A stretch of 64,000 bases of DNA from Candidatus Melainabacteria bacterium. GTDB lineage: Bacteria > Cyanobacteriota > Vampirovibrionia > Obscuribacterales > Obscuribacteraceae. The translations under genes and the position numbers were made by a program. Location of the stretch: contig QKMZ01000001.1 in the NCBI GenBank assembly GCA_003242885.1, forward strand, positions 496,001-560,000. Direction: 5' to 3'. The notes below the pieces were generated by a model. The model was given only the letters and a program-made list of their open reading frames with translations. It had not been told where the DNA came from and did not search any database. Shown piece after piece: positions 9,468 through 18,605 of this stretch; position 1 is the stretch's first letter; each line of letters starts with the position of its first letter.

Positions 9468-9546
9468 CAAAATCAGGCGCCTAGCAGGTTGCTGCGCTTC
9501 TAAATCGATTTATCCGGACGCTAGCCGACGAATTTCCCTTTGCCGA

Positions 9547-9915
9547 TTAGCCGATCATCTGCTGAAGACTCTTTCCTTGTTCTTCTACCGAGCGGATCAG
9601 ACCTTCCAGATTGATCTTCTGATTCTTGGCGGTGAGCACTACGAGGAAATGGTTGGCCACTTCGTAGAAGTGCAATATGCCCTGGTCGGTCAGAAGTGTC
9701 ATCTGCATGAGATTTCCTCGATTCATTCTCTGAATGGAAACATCATTGTTGGAAAACAAAGTTGCGGACAATGCGCCGATCATCGCCACGTCTACTTCCG
9801 GCGGCAGTGATGTGGCTACAACCTGTCCGTCTCGTGAGATGAGCAAACAACCCAAAATACCGTGCTTCCCATTGAGGGTGTTTAAAAGCGCCATCAGTTG
9901 TTGGGTATCGGCCAT
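9547..9915 (-). CDS. roadblock/LC7 domain protein
   Basis: A 122-residue single-domain roadblock/LC7 protein. The domain runs from about residue 5 to 105 (LNGKHGILGCLLISRDGQVV, then the helix with MIGALSATLF, then a strand ending HFLVVLTAK). In bacteria such proteins act with small Ras-like GTPases (MglB type) or as small dimeric scaffolds. No GTPase gene is adjacent here, so its partner is unknown. The start at 9915 has AGGAG seven bases upstream; an in-frame start 33 bases earlier lacks one. Confidence 0.85.
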   Translation of the reverse strand: MADTQQLMALLNTLNGKHGILGCLLISRDGQVVATSLPPEVDVAMIGALSATLFSNNDVSIQRMNRGNLMQMTLLTDQGILHFYEVANHFLVVLTAKNQKINLEGLIRSVEEQGKSLQQMIG

Positions 9916-9983
9916 TTTGTTTCTCCTGAGATGTCGATCTTTGGGCAATTAGGCGACGCGCCCATCACCATCATGGCACAAGA

Positions 9984-10688
9984 TTACTTCGTATCTTCGT
10001 GCTTGGCACTATCCTTTTCTTTGTCTTTCTTCGGGTCTGGTGCGCTTGCGATTTTTACGAGCTGTTTGACGTCAACCCATGGTTCGTCCAGGGCGGTGGC
10101 GAACACCGTGCCGGCCACTTCAATCGTGTCACCGTCTTTAAGGTCTTGCAGCAGTTTGTTCTTGGGATCTTTGTCCTTCGGAATTGGCATCGCCAATTTG
10201 ATTTCCGAAAACGGCACCTTGCTGTTTGGTCGCAAAATCAAGAAAGACAAGTAGCTCTTAGAGGCGCGCATCGCCGGTTTGTAGTCAAGAGCAAGGCTCG
10301 AGTAAGCGTGAAACGGAGCGGTGAACTTCACGTTTTTGTGGAGGTATTTGTTGGGCTCGTCGACAAGCTGTTGGGTCGTGACGTTCTGAACATTTTCAAG
10401 GGGCGGTTCTGGCACTGGAGCGGCTTCTGCCTTCTCCTTGCCGTCTTTGTCCTTGGCGTCCTTATCCTTGCTGTCCTTGTCGGCGCCTGCTGGCTCTTTC
10501 TTGTCTTTGGCAGGTTTTGTACTGGTGCCGCTGGCCTTAGGCGCTGCGACGCTTTGTTGTGTGCTCACAAAACCTACAACTGTCAGCGAGAGCGAAGCTG
10601 CTACTGCAAAGGCTATGAGTCGGCGCTTCGAGATCTGCGAATTTTTCGAATTGGTTGAGCTGATTTCTTGATCCTTGATTTCTATCAT
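9984..10688 (-). CDS. membrane-anchored or secreted protein with charged linker, unknown
   Basis: A protein of about 234 residues with an N-terminal hydrophobic helix after KRRLIAFAVAASLSL (signal peptide or anchor), then a low-complexity Lys/Asp/Glu linker (KDKKEPAGADKDSKDKDAKD) and a globular C-terminal domain (about 105-215) including NVKFTAPFHAYSSLAL and GDTIEVAGTVFATALDEPWV. The spacing of strands recalls an OB-fold, as in periplasmic nucleic-acid or sugar binders, but no family is assigned. The ATG at 10688 with GGTGA before it is favoured over a GTG nine bases upstream. It is divergent from mutS. Confidence 0.65.
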   Translation of the reverse strand: MIEIKDQEISSTNSKNSQISKRRLIAFAVAASLSLTVVGFVSTQQSVAAPKASGTSTKPAKDKKEPAGADKDSKDKDAKDKDGKEKAEAAPVPEPPLENVQNVTTQQLVDEPNKYLHKNVKFTAPFHAYSSLALDYKPAMRASKSYLSFLILRPNSKVPFSEIKLAMPIPKDKDPKNKLLQDLKDGDTIEVAGTVFATALDEPWVDVKQLVKIASAPDPKKDKEKDSAKHEDTK

Positions 10689-10697
10689 AACTTTCAC

Positions 10698-11007
10698 CGG
10701 TTACCGCCCTATTTTTGGCTCGGAAATTTGCAGGACCCACCAAACGCCTTCTCAGGCTCCTGCTTAAGAGTCGTCTAAATTACCAAAGGCTCATCTTACC
10801 AGAAGCTTATCCTCTAATGCGAACAGACTCCTATGTCGAAATGTAAGATTGGTCTGTCTCACAGTCGTTCTGATGATTTCCGTATGTGTCGAATTGTTTT
10901 GACTACAAAATAAGCACAAAGTGGGTCGAAAAGATATGCAGCGGGATCTGCCAAAGAACGGCGGAGAATTGGGGAACTAGAAAGCGAACGTAAGGTGCTT
11001 TGAAAAC
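10698..11007. other. intergenic region between divergent genes
   Basis: A 310-base spacer holding the promoters of mutS (+) and the gene to its left (-). I see no convincing promoter hexamer pair, hairpin or small ORF. AAGGTG at about 10991-10996 is the probable ribosome site of mutS. Confidence 0.5.
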
Positions 11008-13659
11008 GTGAAAAAAGCGAAGAACACGCAAAACGAAGTGGCAGAAAATGCAGAAATCGGCGACAACCCCGTCACCGAAGTCGAAAGACCCCGCGAGCTG
11101 ACGCCCTTAATGCGTCAATACTGGGAGATTAAGTCTCAATATCCGGACTTCCTGGTTTTTTTCAGAGTCGGTGACTTCTATGAAATGTTCGATAGCGATG
11201 CCCAAGTTGCGTCACGCGAACTCGATATCACACTAACGGGCAGACCAGAGTCTTCATATCCAGGCGGTCGCATGCCGATGGCTGGTGTGCCAGTGCGCGC
11301 AGTCGATGCTTACCTGGCACGTTTGATTCAGAAAGGATATTCGGTCGCGATCTGCGAACAGGTCGGCATTGTCGGCGCAGAGAAAGGACCTGTCGAGCGT
11401 CAAGTAACCAGAATCTTGACACCAGGTACGGTGCTCGAATCTCACCTCTTGCCGGTCAGAGAAAACAATTATTTGCTGTCTGCAGTGAAAGCGACGGGTG
11501 CAAACGACCTCTGGGGGTTGGCTTTTGTTGATGCTTCTTGTGGTGAATTCTTCGTCACGCAAGTCCCGGAAAGCACACTCGCAATTGAAATCGGACGCAT
11601 TCAACCGCGAGAAATCATTGCTGCTAAGCGAGTCGTTAAACCTCAAGGCGATGATGTCGTAGCTCGCGAAGTAATTGATTTGCCCCCGGCAATATTGGAG
11701 CAATACCATGTAACAGGTCGACCGGCTATGTATTTCCAATTCGAGCCGGCGCAAAGACGTGTCTGTCAATTCTTTGAAGTTTCCACCCTGGAAGGATTTG
11801 GCTGTCACAAAATGCCGTTGGCGACAGCCGCAGCAGGCGCGGCTCTGGAATATCTGGAGAAAACTTGCGGTTCTCAAATCCCTCGCTTTAACGGCATCTC
11901 GACTTACAGCGTCGATGGTCATATGACGATGGATGAAAATACCCGGCGCAATCTTGAGCTGACTGAAACTTCGCGTGATGGTGTTTTCCAAGGCAGCTTG
12001 CTTTGGGTGATTGATCAAACACAAACCGGCATGGGCAGCCGCATGATGCGCAAATGGCTGATGCGCCCTCTCTTCGACGTTGCAGCTATCGAACAGCGTC
12101 AAAATGCAATTGAAGAACTGATTGGCCAACATCAAGTTCGCGAAACCCTGAAAGATTGCCTCTCTTCCTTGTCTGATTTGGAACGCCTTTCGGTCAAGCT
12201 TTCGTCCGGTACGATCAATCCTAAGGAATTGGCGGCAGTAGAAAATTCTCTCTCTCAATTGCCCGCCTTAAAAAGCGCCGTCAAAGATCTGAAGAGCGAT
12301 AGCCTCAGGTGCTTATCAGAGCTTCCATTGAGTTTGGAAACTCTGAAAGACGAAATCTCGCGTGCTCTTTGTGCAGATCCTCCCAGAGAATTGACTGAAG
12401 GCGGCATCTTCAAGGAGGGCTACGACGAAGAGCTGGACGAGATTCGTGGTTTGCTTGGTGGTGGAAAGCAGTGGATTGAAGATCTGCAAAAGAAGGAAGC
12501 GGATCGCACCGGCATTAAGAGTTTGAAAGTCAACTTCAATCGCAACTTTGGTTATTTCATTGAAGTGACAAACTCGCAAAAGGGCTTGGTTCCTGATGAT
12601 TACATCAGAAAGCAGACTTTGACGAATGCCGAGCGTTTTATTACTCCAGAACTCAAAGAGTATGAAGCGAAAATCCTCAATGCTGAAAAAGGTCAGTCGG
12701 ATGTTGAATATAAGTTGTTTACTCAACTAAGGCAGCGCCTCACATCCGCAGGTGGAGACTTGCTCTCAGTCGCCAATAACTTGGCCACTCTCGACGCTCT
12801 TCTTTCCCTCGCCAAAGTCGCGATTGAAGGAAGGTATGTGAAACCGCAAGTAGATAATTCTTTGGAATTGAAAATCGCCAGAGGCAGACATCCTGTGTTG
12901 GAGCGCATCTTGCCCAAAGGCAGATATGTTGCCAACGACACTCGTCTTGAAGGCGATAGCGAAGATCATCAAATGATCATTCTTACCGGTCCTAACATGG
13001 CTGGTAAGTCAAGTCTGCTGAAACAGACCGCTCACATTGTGATTTTGGCTCAAATGGGCTCTTTTGTTCCTGCTGATTCCGCCACTGTCGGCATTGTCGA
13101 TCGGATCTTCACACGCATCGGCGCGGCGGACGATCTGTCTCAAGGGCAATCTACATTCCTTGTGGAAATGAGTGAAACGACTCAGTGCTGTTTGTCGGCA
13201 ACCAGCCGTTCGCTAATTCTCTTGGACGAAGTTGGTCGCGGCACCAGCACCTACGACGGTGTTGCAATTGCCTGGTCAGTATCCGAGTACCTTGCAAAAG
13301 AAGTACGTGCTCGAACGATTTTCGCAACTCACTACCATGAGTTGAACGGGCTTGCGAGCTTCTTCCCACAAATATCCAATTATCAGGTTCTCGTCAAAGA
13401 AGTTGATGGGCATGTGGAATTCATTCGCTCTATTGCGCCTGGTGGTGCCAGCAGGAGCTTTGGAATTCAGGTTGCTAAAATGGCCGGTTTACCGGCTGAA
13501 ATCATCACCCGTGCGCAGCACCTGATGCAGCAAATGGAGCGCCGCAGTGCTGCCAGCAAGATTCTGGACGGACCGAAGTTTAGAAGCATTCCGATTGACG
13601 AGGTAATGCAACTGTCTCTCTTTGAGGCTGCCACTGCGGGCAGTGTTACTGAGAGTTAG
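11008..13659 (+). CDS. mutS: DNA mismatch repair protein MutS
   Basis: Full-length MutS (883 residues), which binds mismatches and loops after replication and recruits MutL. The mismatch-reading motif GDFYEMF (Phe57-Tyr58-Glu59) is present, followed by connector, core and clamp domains, then the ATPase: Walker A TGPNMAGKSS (about 660), Walker B LILLDEVGRGTST (about 735-747) and the ATHYHEL switch. The start is GTG with AAGGTG upstream. The stop is only 33 bases from the next TPR gene, so the two may share a transcript. MutL is not in the window. Confidence 0.97.
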   Translation: MKKAKNTQNEVAENAEIGDNPVTEVERPRELTPLMRQYWEIKSQYPDFLVFFRVGDFYEMFDSDAQVASRELDITLTGRPESSYPGGRMPMAGVPVRAVDAYLARLIQKGYSVAICEQVGIVGAEKGPVERQVTRILTPGTVLESHLLPVRENNYLLSAVKATGANDLWGLAFVDASCGEFFVTQVPESTLAIEIGRIQPREIIAAKRVVKPQGDDVVAREVIDLPPAILEQYHVTGRPAMYFQFEPAQRRVCQFFEVSTLEGFGCHKMPLATAAAGAALEYLEKTCGSQIPRFNGISTYSVDGHMTMDENTRRNLELTETSRDGVFQGSLLWVIDQTQTGMGSRMMRKWLMRPLFDVAAIEQRQNAIEELIGQHQVRETLKDCLSSLSDLERLSVKLSSGTINPKELAAVENSLSQLPALKSAVKDLKSDSLRCLSELPLSLETLKDEISRALCADPPRELTEGGIFKEGYDEELDEIRGLLGGGKQWIEDLQKKEADRTGIKSLKVNFNRNFGYFIEVTNSQKGLVPDDYIRKQTLTNAERFITPELKEYEAKILNAEKGQSDVEYKLFTQLRQRLTSAGGDLLSVANNLATLDALLSLAKVAIEGRYVKPQVDNSLELKIARGRHPVLERILPKGRYVANDTRLEGDSEDHQMIILTGPNMAGKSSLLKQTAHIVILAQMGSFVPADSATVGIVDRIFTRIGAADDLSQGQSTFLVEMSETTQCCLSATSRSLILLDEVGRGTSTYDGVAIAWSVSEYLAKEVRARTIFATHYHELNGLASFFPQISNYQVLVKEVDGHVEFIRSIAPGGASRSFGIQVAKMAGLPAEIITRAQHLMQQMERRSAASKILDGPKFRSIPIDEVMQLSLFEAATAGSVTES

Positions 13660-13692
13660 TTTTGAGAGAAGTGTCGAAGGGTCATTTGGTTA

Positions 13693-16305
13693 ATGACCCT
13701 CAAAGAAGCTGAGGAGCTCATGTTTAAAAACTCATCGATTGAAAGTACAACCATTCAAAAGCGTCGTCATTACAGTGCTCTGGCTCTATCGTTGAGTCTG
13801 GCACTTCTGGTGCCGGCGCTGTCTGCGTTGGTGAGTGAAGCGAAGTCAAAGGAAAAGGCGGCGTCATCCGCTTCCGAGATAACCGAATCGAAATCTGCCT
13901 CAAAGGCGGAATCGAAATCCGAGTCCAAACCCGAGTCCAAACCCGAGTCCAAACCCGAGTCCAAATCCGACTCCAAACCCGACTCTCAAAAGACATCAGC
14001 GAAAAGAGAGAAGCCTGCAAAAGCAGAGAAGAAAAGCAACACTGACAAAGCAGTGCCTGCTGTTGAAGGTGGAAAAGCCGACCAACCCCTAGGAGTCATC
14101 GGACTGCCCCGCCCGATCGCCAAAATGATCAATCAGGGGAGATGGCGGGAAGCGAGCCAATTGCTTGAGGCGCGAACTAAGAAAGAAGCGGACGTGAATC
14201 GAGACAATGCTTGGCTGGCATTCGCATACTTGTTTTTGGGCAAGAGCGACGAGCTGAAAAAGCTTGCCGAGGATTGCGACAAGCAAGCTCCCAAGAGCCC
14301 ATACACGCTTTTGGTAAAGGGTTTCAACCTTACATTAGACGGCAAATTTGAAGAAGCTGAAAAGCTGTTTCTGACTCTGCCAAAGCAGTTCGGTGCTGAT
14401 CCACTGGCTAATTTCGCCTTGGCTCTCGTCACCGCAAAACAAGGCAAAGCATCCGCCGCTGCCCAATATTGTCAAACGGCAGTCGAGCTTGATCCTCAGT
14501 TTGCCTGGGGTTTTCGCACTCTGGGTTATTTGCAGCAACGCTGGCTGGAAGATATCGGCAAAGCAGAAGAAGCTTACGCCAAGGCTCTTGAGATTGAGCC
14601 AGGCATGACCGAAGCCCAAGACGCGTTGGTTGATCTTCGCTTGTCGAAGAATGACTTTGATGGTGCAATCGATGTGGCTAAAAGTGCCATCAAAGCCGGA
14701 CCTAAGGTCGCAGCCAACCACTACCGACTTTCGCAAATCTACACTGAGCAATGGCGCTTGCGCGATGCGCTCGAAATTTTGCAAAACGCAATCGACCTTG
14801 ATTCCACTAATCCGCGTTTCTTCAGAAGTCGCGCTTCCATCAAGAGTTTTCAAGGAAATTTGAACGGCGCTATAGCAGATCAGCAGAAGGCTGTTGAACT
14901 AAGCAAAGACAAGCCATTTGAATTGATCGAGCTTTCAAACATGAATGTTCTTGCCGGCAACAATAATCGTGCGGCAGAGAATTTGGCTGAAGCCATAAAG
15001 ATTGAGCCGGATAACCAGGCAGCGCACGACAAGTTGTACCGCATTCTTTCTCAAGAAAAGCGTTTTGACGACATGGTTGCCGAAGGGCGCCGAATGGCTG
15101 AGCGTAAGCCGAAAGAAGTACGCTATCGCATGGAGTACGCCTATGCTTTGGCTCAAGCGAAGCGATTAGATGAAGCAGTCGAGCAGTACAAATTGGCTGC
15201 AGGGTTGACGAACACTGATCCAGAGCCCTGGCGCCGGCTAGGAGCTCTCTATATAGGTAAGAAGGACTGGTCGTCTGCGCAGCGCGCGTTCACCAATGCG
15301 CTCAACATCAATCCAACTTCAGTTGCCGACTTGTCGGCTCTTGGTTTTTGTTATGCCGAAGACGATGAGTATATGAAAGCGGAAGCAGCTTTCGTGACTG
15401 CTCTTGCCTTGCAGCAATTGACGCCACCTAATCAGCAGACTGGACCCAGCAAGATTGATTTGATGCGATCGCTGGCGGGTTTGTTCTTCGCCGAAGGTCG
15501 TTTTTCTGATGCTACGACACAGTACGAAAACATAGTGATGCTGACGAGAAACACTCCACAGAGCTCGTTTGATATGTTCATGCTGCTGAAGGCCAAGGCA
15601 ATGCGCGATTTGACGAAGCAGTCGGCGCTGCATCTTCAAGAGGCTTTTCAAAAACTCGACAAAGAGCAAAAATCACGTGAGACGGTTCCGCTAGCGGACG
15701 CTCTGCTGAAATCTGGCGCCATTACCGAAGTTCTTGTTCTTCTGCCGGAAGATCTCTCGGGCGTTTATCCGAAGCATCTGGCTGATGCGATGCAAACACG
15801 AGCCAAAGCTCTTGCCGTAAAAGGCGATCTCGATCAAGCGATTGCAGTGGCAACAAAAGCGACCGAATTGAAGGATATCGACTATGAGCAAAAGTCTGAT
15901 GCCTGGTTTGTTTTGTCCGAACTGCAATTGATGAAAAAGGATCTTGCTGGAGCTGAAGCGTCGGCAAACAAGGCACTGGAATCTTATGTGAAATCACCGG
16001 AAGCTTATGCGATGCTCGGCAAGGTTGCACTGCTGAAAAACGACAGCAAGGCCGCGATGAGCCATGCAAAACGGGCTCTGGAATTGAATCCTTATTACGC
16101 TGGTGCATATCTGCTGCAAGGTGACGCGCAGATGGCGACGGGTGCTATCAAGGAAGCGAAGGACAGTTATCGCAAAGCTGTAGAACTTTATCCAGGTTCT
16201 CTGGAAGCGCATAAGTCCTTGCTGCAGGCGCTGAAGAAGCTCTCCTTGACTGACGAAGCAAAGCATGAAGAAGAGCAGATTGCTCAGCTTGAGTCATTGC
16301 GTTAA
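13693..16305 (+). CDS. large secreted TPR repeat protein
   Basis: An 870-residue protein with an N-terminal signal or anchor segment (YSALALSLSLALLVPALSAL), a Ser/Lys/Glu/Pro low-complexity stretch (about 55-125) and then about 17 TPR motifs to the end (for example PEAYAMLGKVALLKNDSKAA). TPR superhelices bind peptides or partner proteins; here the array is probably outside the cytoplasmic membrane. No enzyme domain is seen. The ATG at 13693 is given; the ATG at 13720 with GAGGAG three bases before it is equally likely and gives a cleaner signal peptide. Function unknown. Confidence 0.8.
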   Translation: MTLKEAEELMFKNSSIESTTIQKRRHYSALALSLSLALLVPALSALVSEAKSKEKAASSASEITESKSASKAESKSESKPESKPESKPESKSDSKPDSQKTSAKREKPAKAEKKSNTDKAVPAVEGGKADQPLGVIGLPRPIAKMINQGRWREASQLLEARTKKEADVNRDNAWLAFAYLFLGKSDELKKLAEDCDKQAPKSPYTLLVKGFNLTLDGKFEEAEKLFLTLPKQFGADPLANFALALVTAKQGKASAAAQYCQTAVELDPQFAWGFRTLGYLQQRWLEDIGKAEEAYAKALEIEPGMTEAQDALVDLRLSKNDFDGAIDVAKSAIKAGPKVAANHYRLSQIYTEQWRLRDALEILQNAIDLDSTNPRFFRSRASIKSFQGNLNGAIADQQKAVELSKDKPFELIELSNMNVLAGNNNRAAENLAEAIKIEPDNQAAHDKLYRILSQEKRFDDMVAEGRRMAERKPKEVRYRMEYAYALAQAKRLDEAVEQYKLAAGLTNTDPEPWRRLGALYIGKKDWSSAQRAFTNALNINPTSVADLSALGFCYAEDDEYMKAEAAFVTALALQQLTPPNQQTGPSKIDLMRSLAGLFFAEGRFSDATTQYENIVMLTRNTPQSSFDMFMLLKAKAMRDLTKQSALHLQEAFQKLDKEQKSRETVPLADALLKSGAITEVLVLLPEDLSGVYPKHLADAMQTRAKALAVKGDLDQAIAVATKATELKDIDYEQKSDAWFVLSELQLMKKDLAGAEASANKALESYVKSPEAYAMLGKVALLKNDSKAAMSHAKRALELNPYYAGAYLLQGDAQMATGAIKEAKDSYRKAVELYPGSLEAHKSLLQALKKLSLTDEAKHEEEQIAQLESLR
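13921..13980 (+). repeat. five tandem 12-base repeats inside the TPR gene
   Basis: Five near-identical copies of GAGTCCAAACCC encode ESKP units in the linker after the signal peptide. Copies 1-3 are identical, copy 4 has ATCC and copy 5 has GACTCC. The unit is a multiple of three, so copy-number change would keep the frame. Confidence 0.9.
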
Positions 16306-16519
16306 GTCACAGTAAAACATCGAGTCACGCGTTAGAAAGCCGGGATGCGCAGGCGGCGTCTGGGCAATATCAACTTGTAGTACGGAACATAACAAAGGCG
16401 AAGGCGTCTACCTAGGGAGTTGAATCCACTAGGAATTGCCGTTGAATCGGCATTCGGATTCGCTGACAGAGTCTGCATCCAGGCTCAGCTTTTAGCTTAA
16501 TTTTATAAGGAATTGCGTC

Positions 16520-17059
16520 ATGAATCTGCTCGAGCCATTTGTATTTTTTGCATCTGTGGTCTTGTGCTTCATTGCCGCGGCTATAGGTAGTCACTACACT
16601 GAAAAGTCCGTTGACTCCTGGTATCCATCGCTCAATAAGCCTGCCTTCACACCGCCGGACTGGGTATTTCCAGTTGTCTGGTCGGTTTTGTATTTCCTAA
16701 TGGGCATCTCGCTGGCAACCGTTCTGACCACAGGAACACACGAGCAAATTGGGCTGCCAGTAAGCCTCTTTGCCCTTCAACTTCTGTTGAACATGGCTTG
16801 GTCTTACATATTTTTTGGACAGAAAAATCCGATCGGTGGTTTTGTCACCGTAGCACTGCTCTGGTTTACCGTCGCATTTACGACTCTGTCGTTTGCTAGC
16901 GTAGCCTTCGAAGCAGGATTGATGCTTGTACCTTACTTGCTCTGGGTTTCGTTTGCACTGATTCTAAACTGGGGCATCGTGAGAGCCAATCATCGCATCA
17001 AGCCAGTCAGTCAATATCCGGCTTTTCCGCGCAATAACTCAACACCATTGCCGCACTAA
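16520..17059 (+). CDS. tspO: TspO/MBR family membrane protein
   Basis: A 179-residue tryptophan-rich sensory protein (TspO, mitochondrial benzodiazepine receptor family) with five membrane helices. The hallmark loop and helix WYPSLNKPAFTPPDWVFPVV (about 34-53) and the aromatic-rich second half are present. TspO proteins bind porphyrins and related tetrapyrroles and adjust stress or pigment responses in the envelope. A heme oxygenase is also encoded at 42 kb, though not next to it. The gene is single, ends at a hairpin terminator and converges with the photolyase. Confidence 0.92.
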   Translation: MNLLEPFVFFASVVLCFIAAAIGSHYTEKSVDSWYPSLNKPAFTPPDWVFPVVWSVLYFLMGISLATVLTTGTHEQIGLPVSLFALQLLLNMAWSYIFFGQKNPIGGFVTVALLWFTVAFTTLSFASVAFEAGLMLVPYLLWVSFALILNWGIVRANHRIKPVSQYPAFPRNNSTPLPH

Positions 17060-17097
17060 GTTAGGATGCATAGATGAGCTCTACAGGCTCTTTGAGA

Positions 17098-17119
17098 GGG
17101 GCGCTAAAGCGTCCCTTTT
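17098..17119 (+). terminator. intrinsic terminator after tspO
   Basis: GGGGCGC-TAAA-GCGTCCC forms a seven-pair stem (one G-U) with a four-base loop, followed by TTTT. It lies 38 bases after the tspO stop, between convergent genes. Confidence 0.8.
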
Positions 17120-17135
17120 GCTTTCGGACAATTAG

Positions 17136-18605
17136 TTACTGCGCAGAAGCCGGAACGGCTTTTAGTTGCTTGAATGCTTCAAGTGCGCGTTGGCGCGCAA
17201 ATGAATGATCCACGACCGGCTTAGGATAGTTTTTCCCAAGCTCTACTGCGTGTGCTTTGAGAATTTCCGGCGGCGCTTCCCAGGGCTTGTGTATCCACTG
17301 TTTAGGCAGCCCTGCCAATTCTGGCACCCACTTGCGAATGTATTTGCCGTCTGGGTCGAATTTCTCGCTTTGCAAAACCGGATTGAAGATTCGAAAGTAG
17401 GGCGCAGCGTCAGCGCCACATCCAGCCGACCATTGCCAGCCGAGTGTGTTATTTGCCAGGTCCGCGTCCACCAGAGTGTCCCAGAACCATTCTGCGCCGT
17501 CCTGCCAGGATAAGAGCAAGTGCTTCACAAGAAACGACGCGACAACCATGCGCACGCGATTGTGCATCCAACCGGTGTGCCAGAGTTCCCTCATGCCGGC
17601 ATCAACGAGCGGATAGCCGGTTTGACCTTTTTGCCAGGCTTTCAAAAGCTTTTTGTCATCGCGCCAGGGGAAACGTTCGAATTCCGGACGCAGCGGCGCT
17701 TTTGCCGTGAGTGGGAAATGATAGAGAAGGTGGTGGGCAAACTCGCGCCAGACTATCTCTTTTAAATACGTAGATTTTCCTTCGCGACCTTTTGCAGATT
17801 TGTCGATTTCTTTGACAGCGTGCCAAATGGTGCGTGGACTGATTTCGCCGAAGTGGAGGTGCGGCGAAAGACGCGAAGTGCCAACCACGCTGGGACGATC
17901 CCGGTCGGTCGTGTAATCGTCGATGACACCTTCCAGAAAGGTCTTCAGGTTTTCTTTCGCCCCTTTCTCCCCGGGCACCCAGGCTTCTTCCATTCCAGCA
18001 GTCCAATTGATCGTAGGCAGGAGCCTCAAATCTGCGATTGCAACTGTTTGGATTCTCTTTGTAGGAGCAATCAGTTTTTTTGGCTTTCCAATTGGCGCCG
18101 GCGGCGTCACGAGAGCAGTCGCGGTTTTGTAGTATGCCGTGAAAACTTTGTAGGGCTCATTCTTTCCATTCAAAACTTGCCATGGTTCAAACAGAAGGTT
18201 GCCGTTAAAGCTGCGTGCATCGATACCATCTTTTACGAGCGCGCCTTTCATGTTTTTGTCGCGAACTATTGTAGAAGGCTCATAGCGGCGGTTCCAGAAA
18301 ACCGCATGGGCTCCCATTTCTCTAGCAAAATCTCTCAAAACAGTGAGGCTGTATCCACGTTTTACAATCAGTGGCGAACCTAGTTTTGCCAGCGATTCTG
18401 CTAACTCAATTAAGGAGTGATGCAACCACCAGCGCGTAGCGCCACCGGGCTCCCAATCCCCTTCTTCTTCAGGCGACCAAATAAATAGTGGTATCACAGG
18501 AGCACCACTATCTGCCGCCGCCGATAGAGCAGGGTTATCGTCGATTCTCAAGTCTTGTCGAAACCAGACTATTACAGGTGCTTTGCTGGGAGCCGGAGCT
18601 TCCAT
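17136..18605 (-). CDS. phr: deoxyribodipyrimidine photolyase (cryptochrome/photolyase family)
   Basis: A 489-residue class I photolyase that uses FAD and blue light to split cyclobutane pyrimidine dimers. The N-terminal Rossmann antenna domain starts with VIVWFRQDLRIDDNPALS. The FAD domain shows the classic stretch from MRELWHTGWMHNRVRMV through DTLVDADLANNTLGWQWSAG to PYFRIFNP. Length matches CPD photolyases, and nothing suggests a plant-type cryptochrome tail. Its ATG directly follows the stop of the upstream TPR gene with no gap, so both are likely co-translated. A photolyase shows that the lineage meets light even if it does not photosynthesise. Confidence 0.93.
   Translation of the reverse strand: MEAPAPSKAPVIVWFRQDLRIDDNPALSAAADSGAPVIPLFIWSPEEEGDWEPGGATRWWLHHSLIELAESLAKLGSPLIVKRGYSLTVLRDFAREMGAHAVFWNRRYEPSTIVRDKNMKGALVKDGIDARSFNGNLLFEPWQVLNGKNEPYKVFTAYYKTATALVTPPAPIGKPKKLIAPTKRIQTVAIADLRLLPTINWTAGMEEAWVPGEKGAKENLKTFLEGVIDDYTTDRDRPSVVGTSRLSPHLHFGEISPRTIWHAVKEIDKSAKGREGKSTYLKEIVWREFAHHLLYHFPLTAKAPLRPEFERFPWRDDKKLLKAWQKGQTGYPLVDAGMRELWHTGWMHNRVRMVVASFLVKHLLLSWQDGAEWFWDTLVDADLANNTLGWQWSAGCGADAAPYFRIFNPVLQSEKFDPDGKYIRKWVPELAGLPKQWIHKPWEAPPEILKAHAVELGKNYPKPVVDHSFARQRALEAFKQLKAVPASAQ

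Noticed and set aside
11254..12258. Long antisense open frame (334 codons) inside mutS
   Set aside because: It lies opposite a well-conserved mutS, has a Cys/Arg/Phe-rich composition unlike a protein here, and no ribosome site.
13921..13980. Possible CRISPR array
   Set aside because: Units are 12 bases, in frame, with no spacers.
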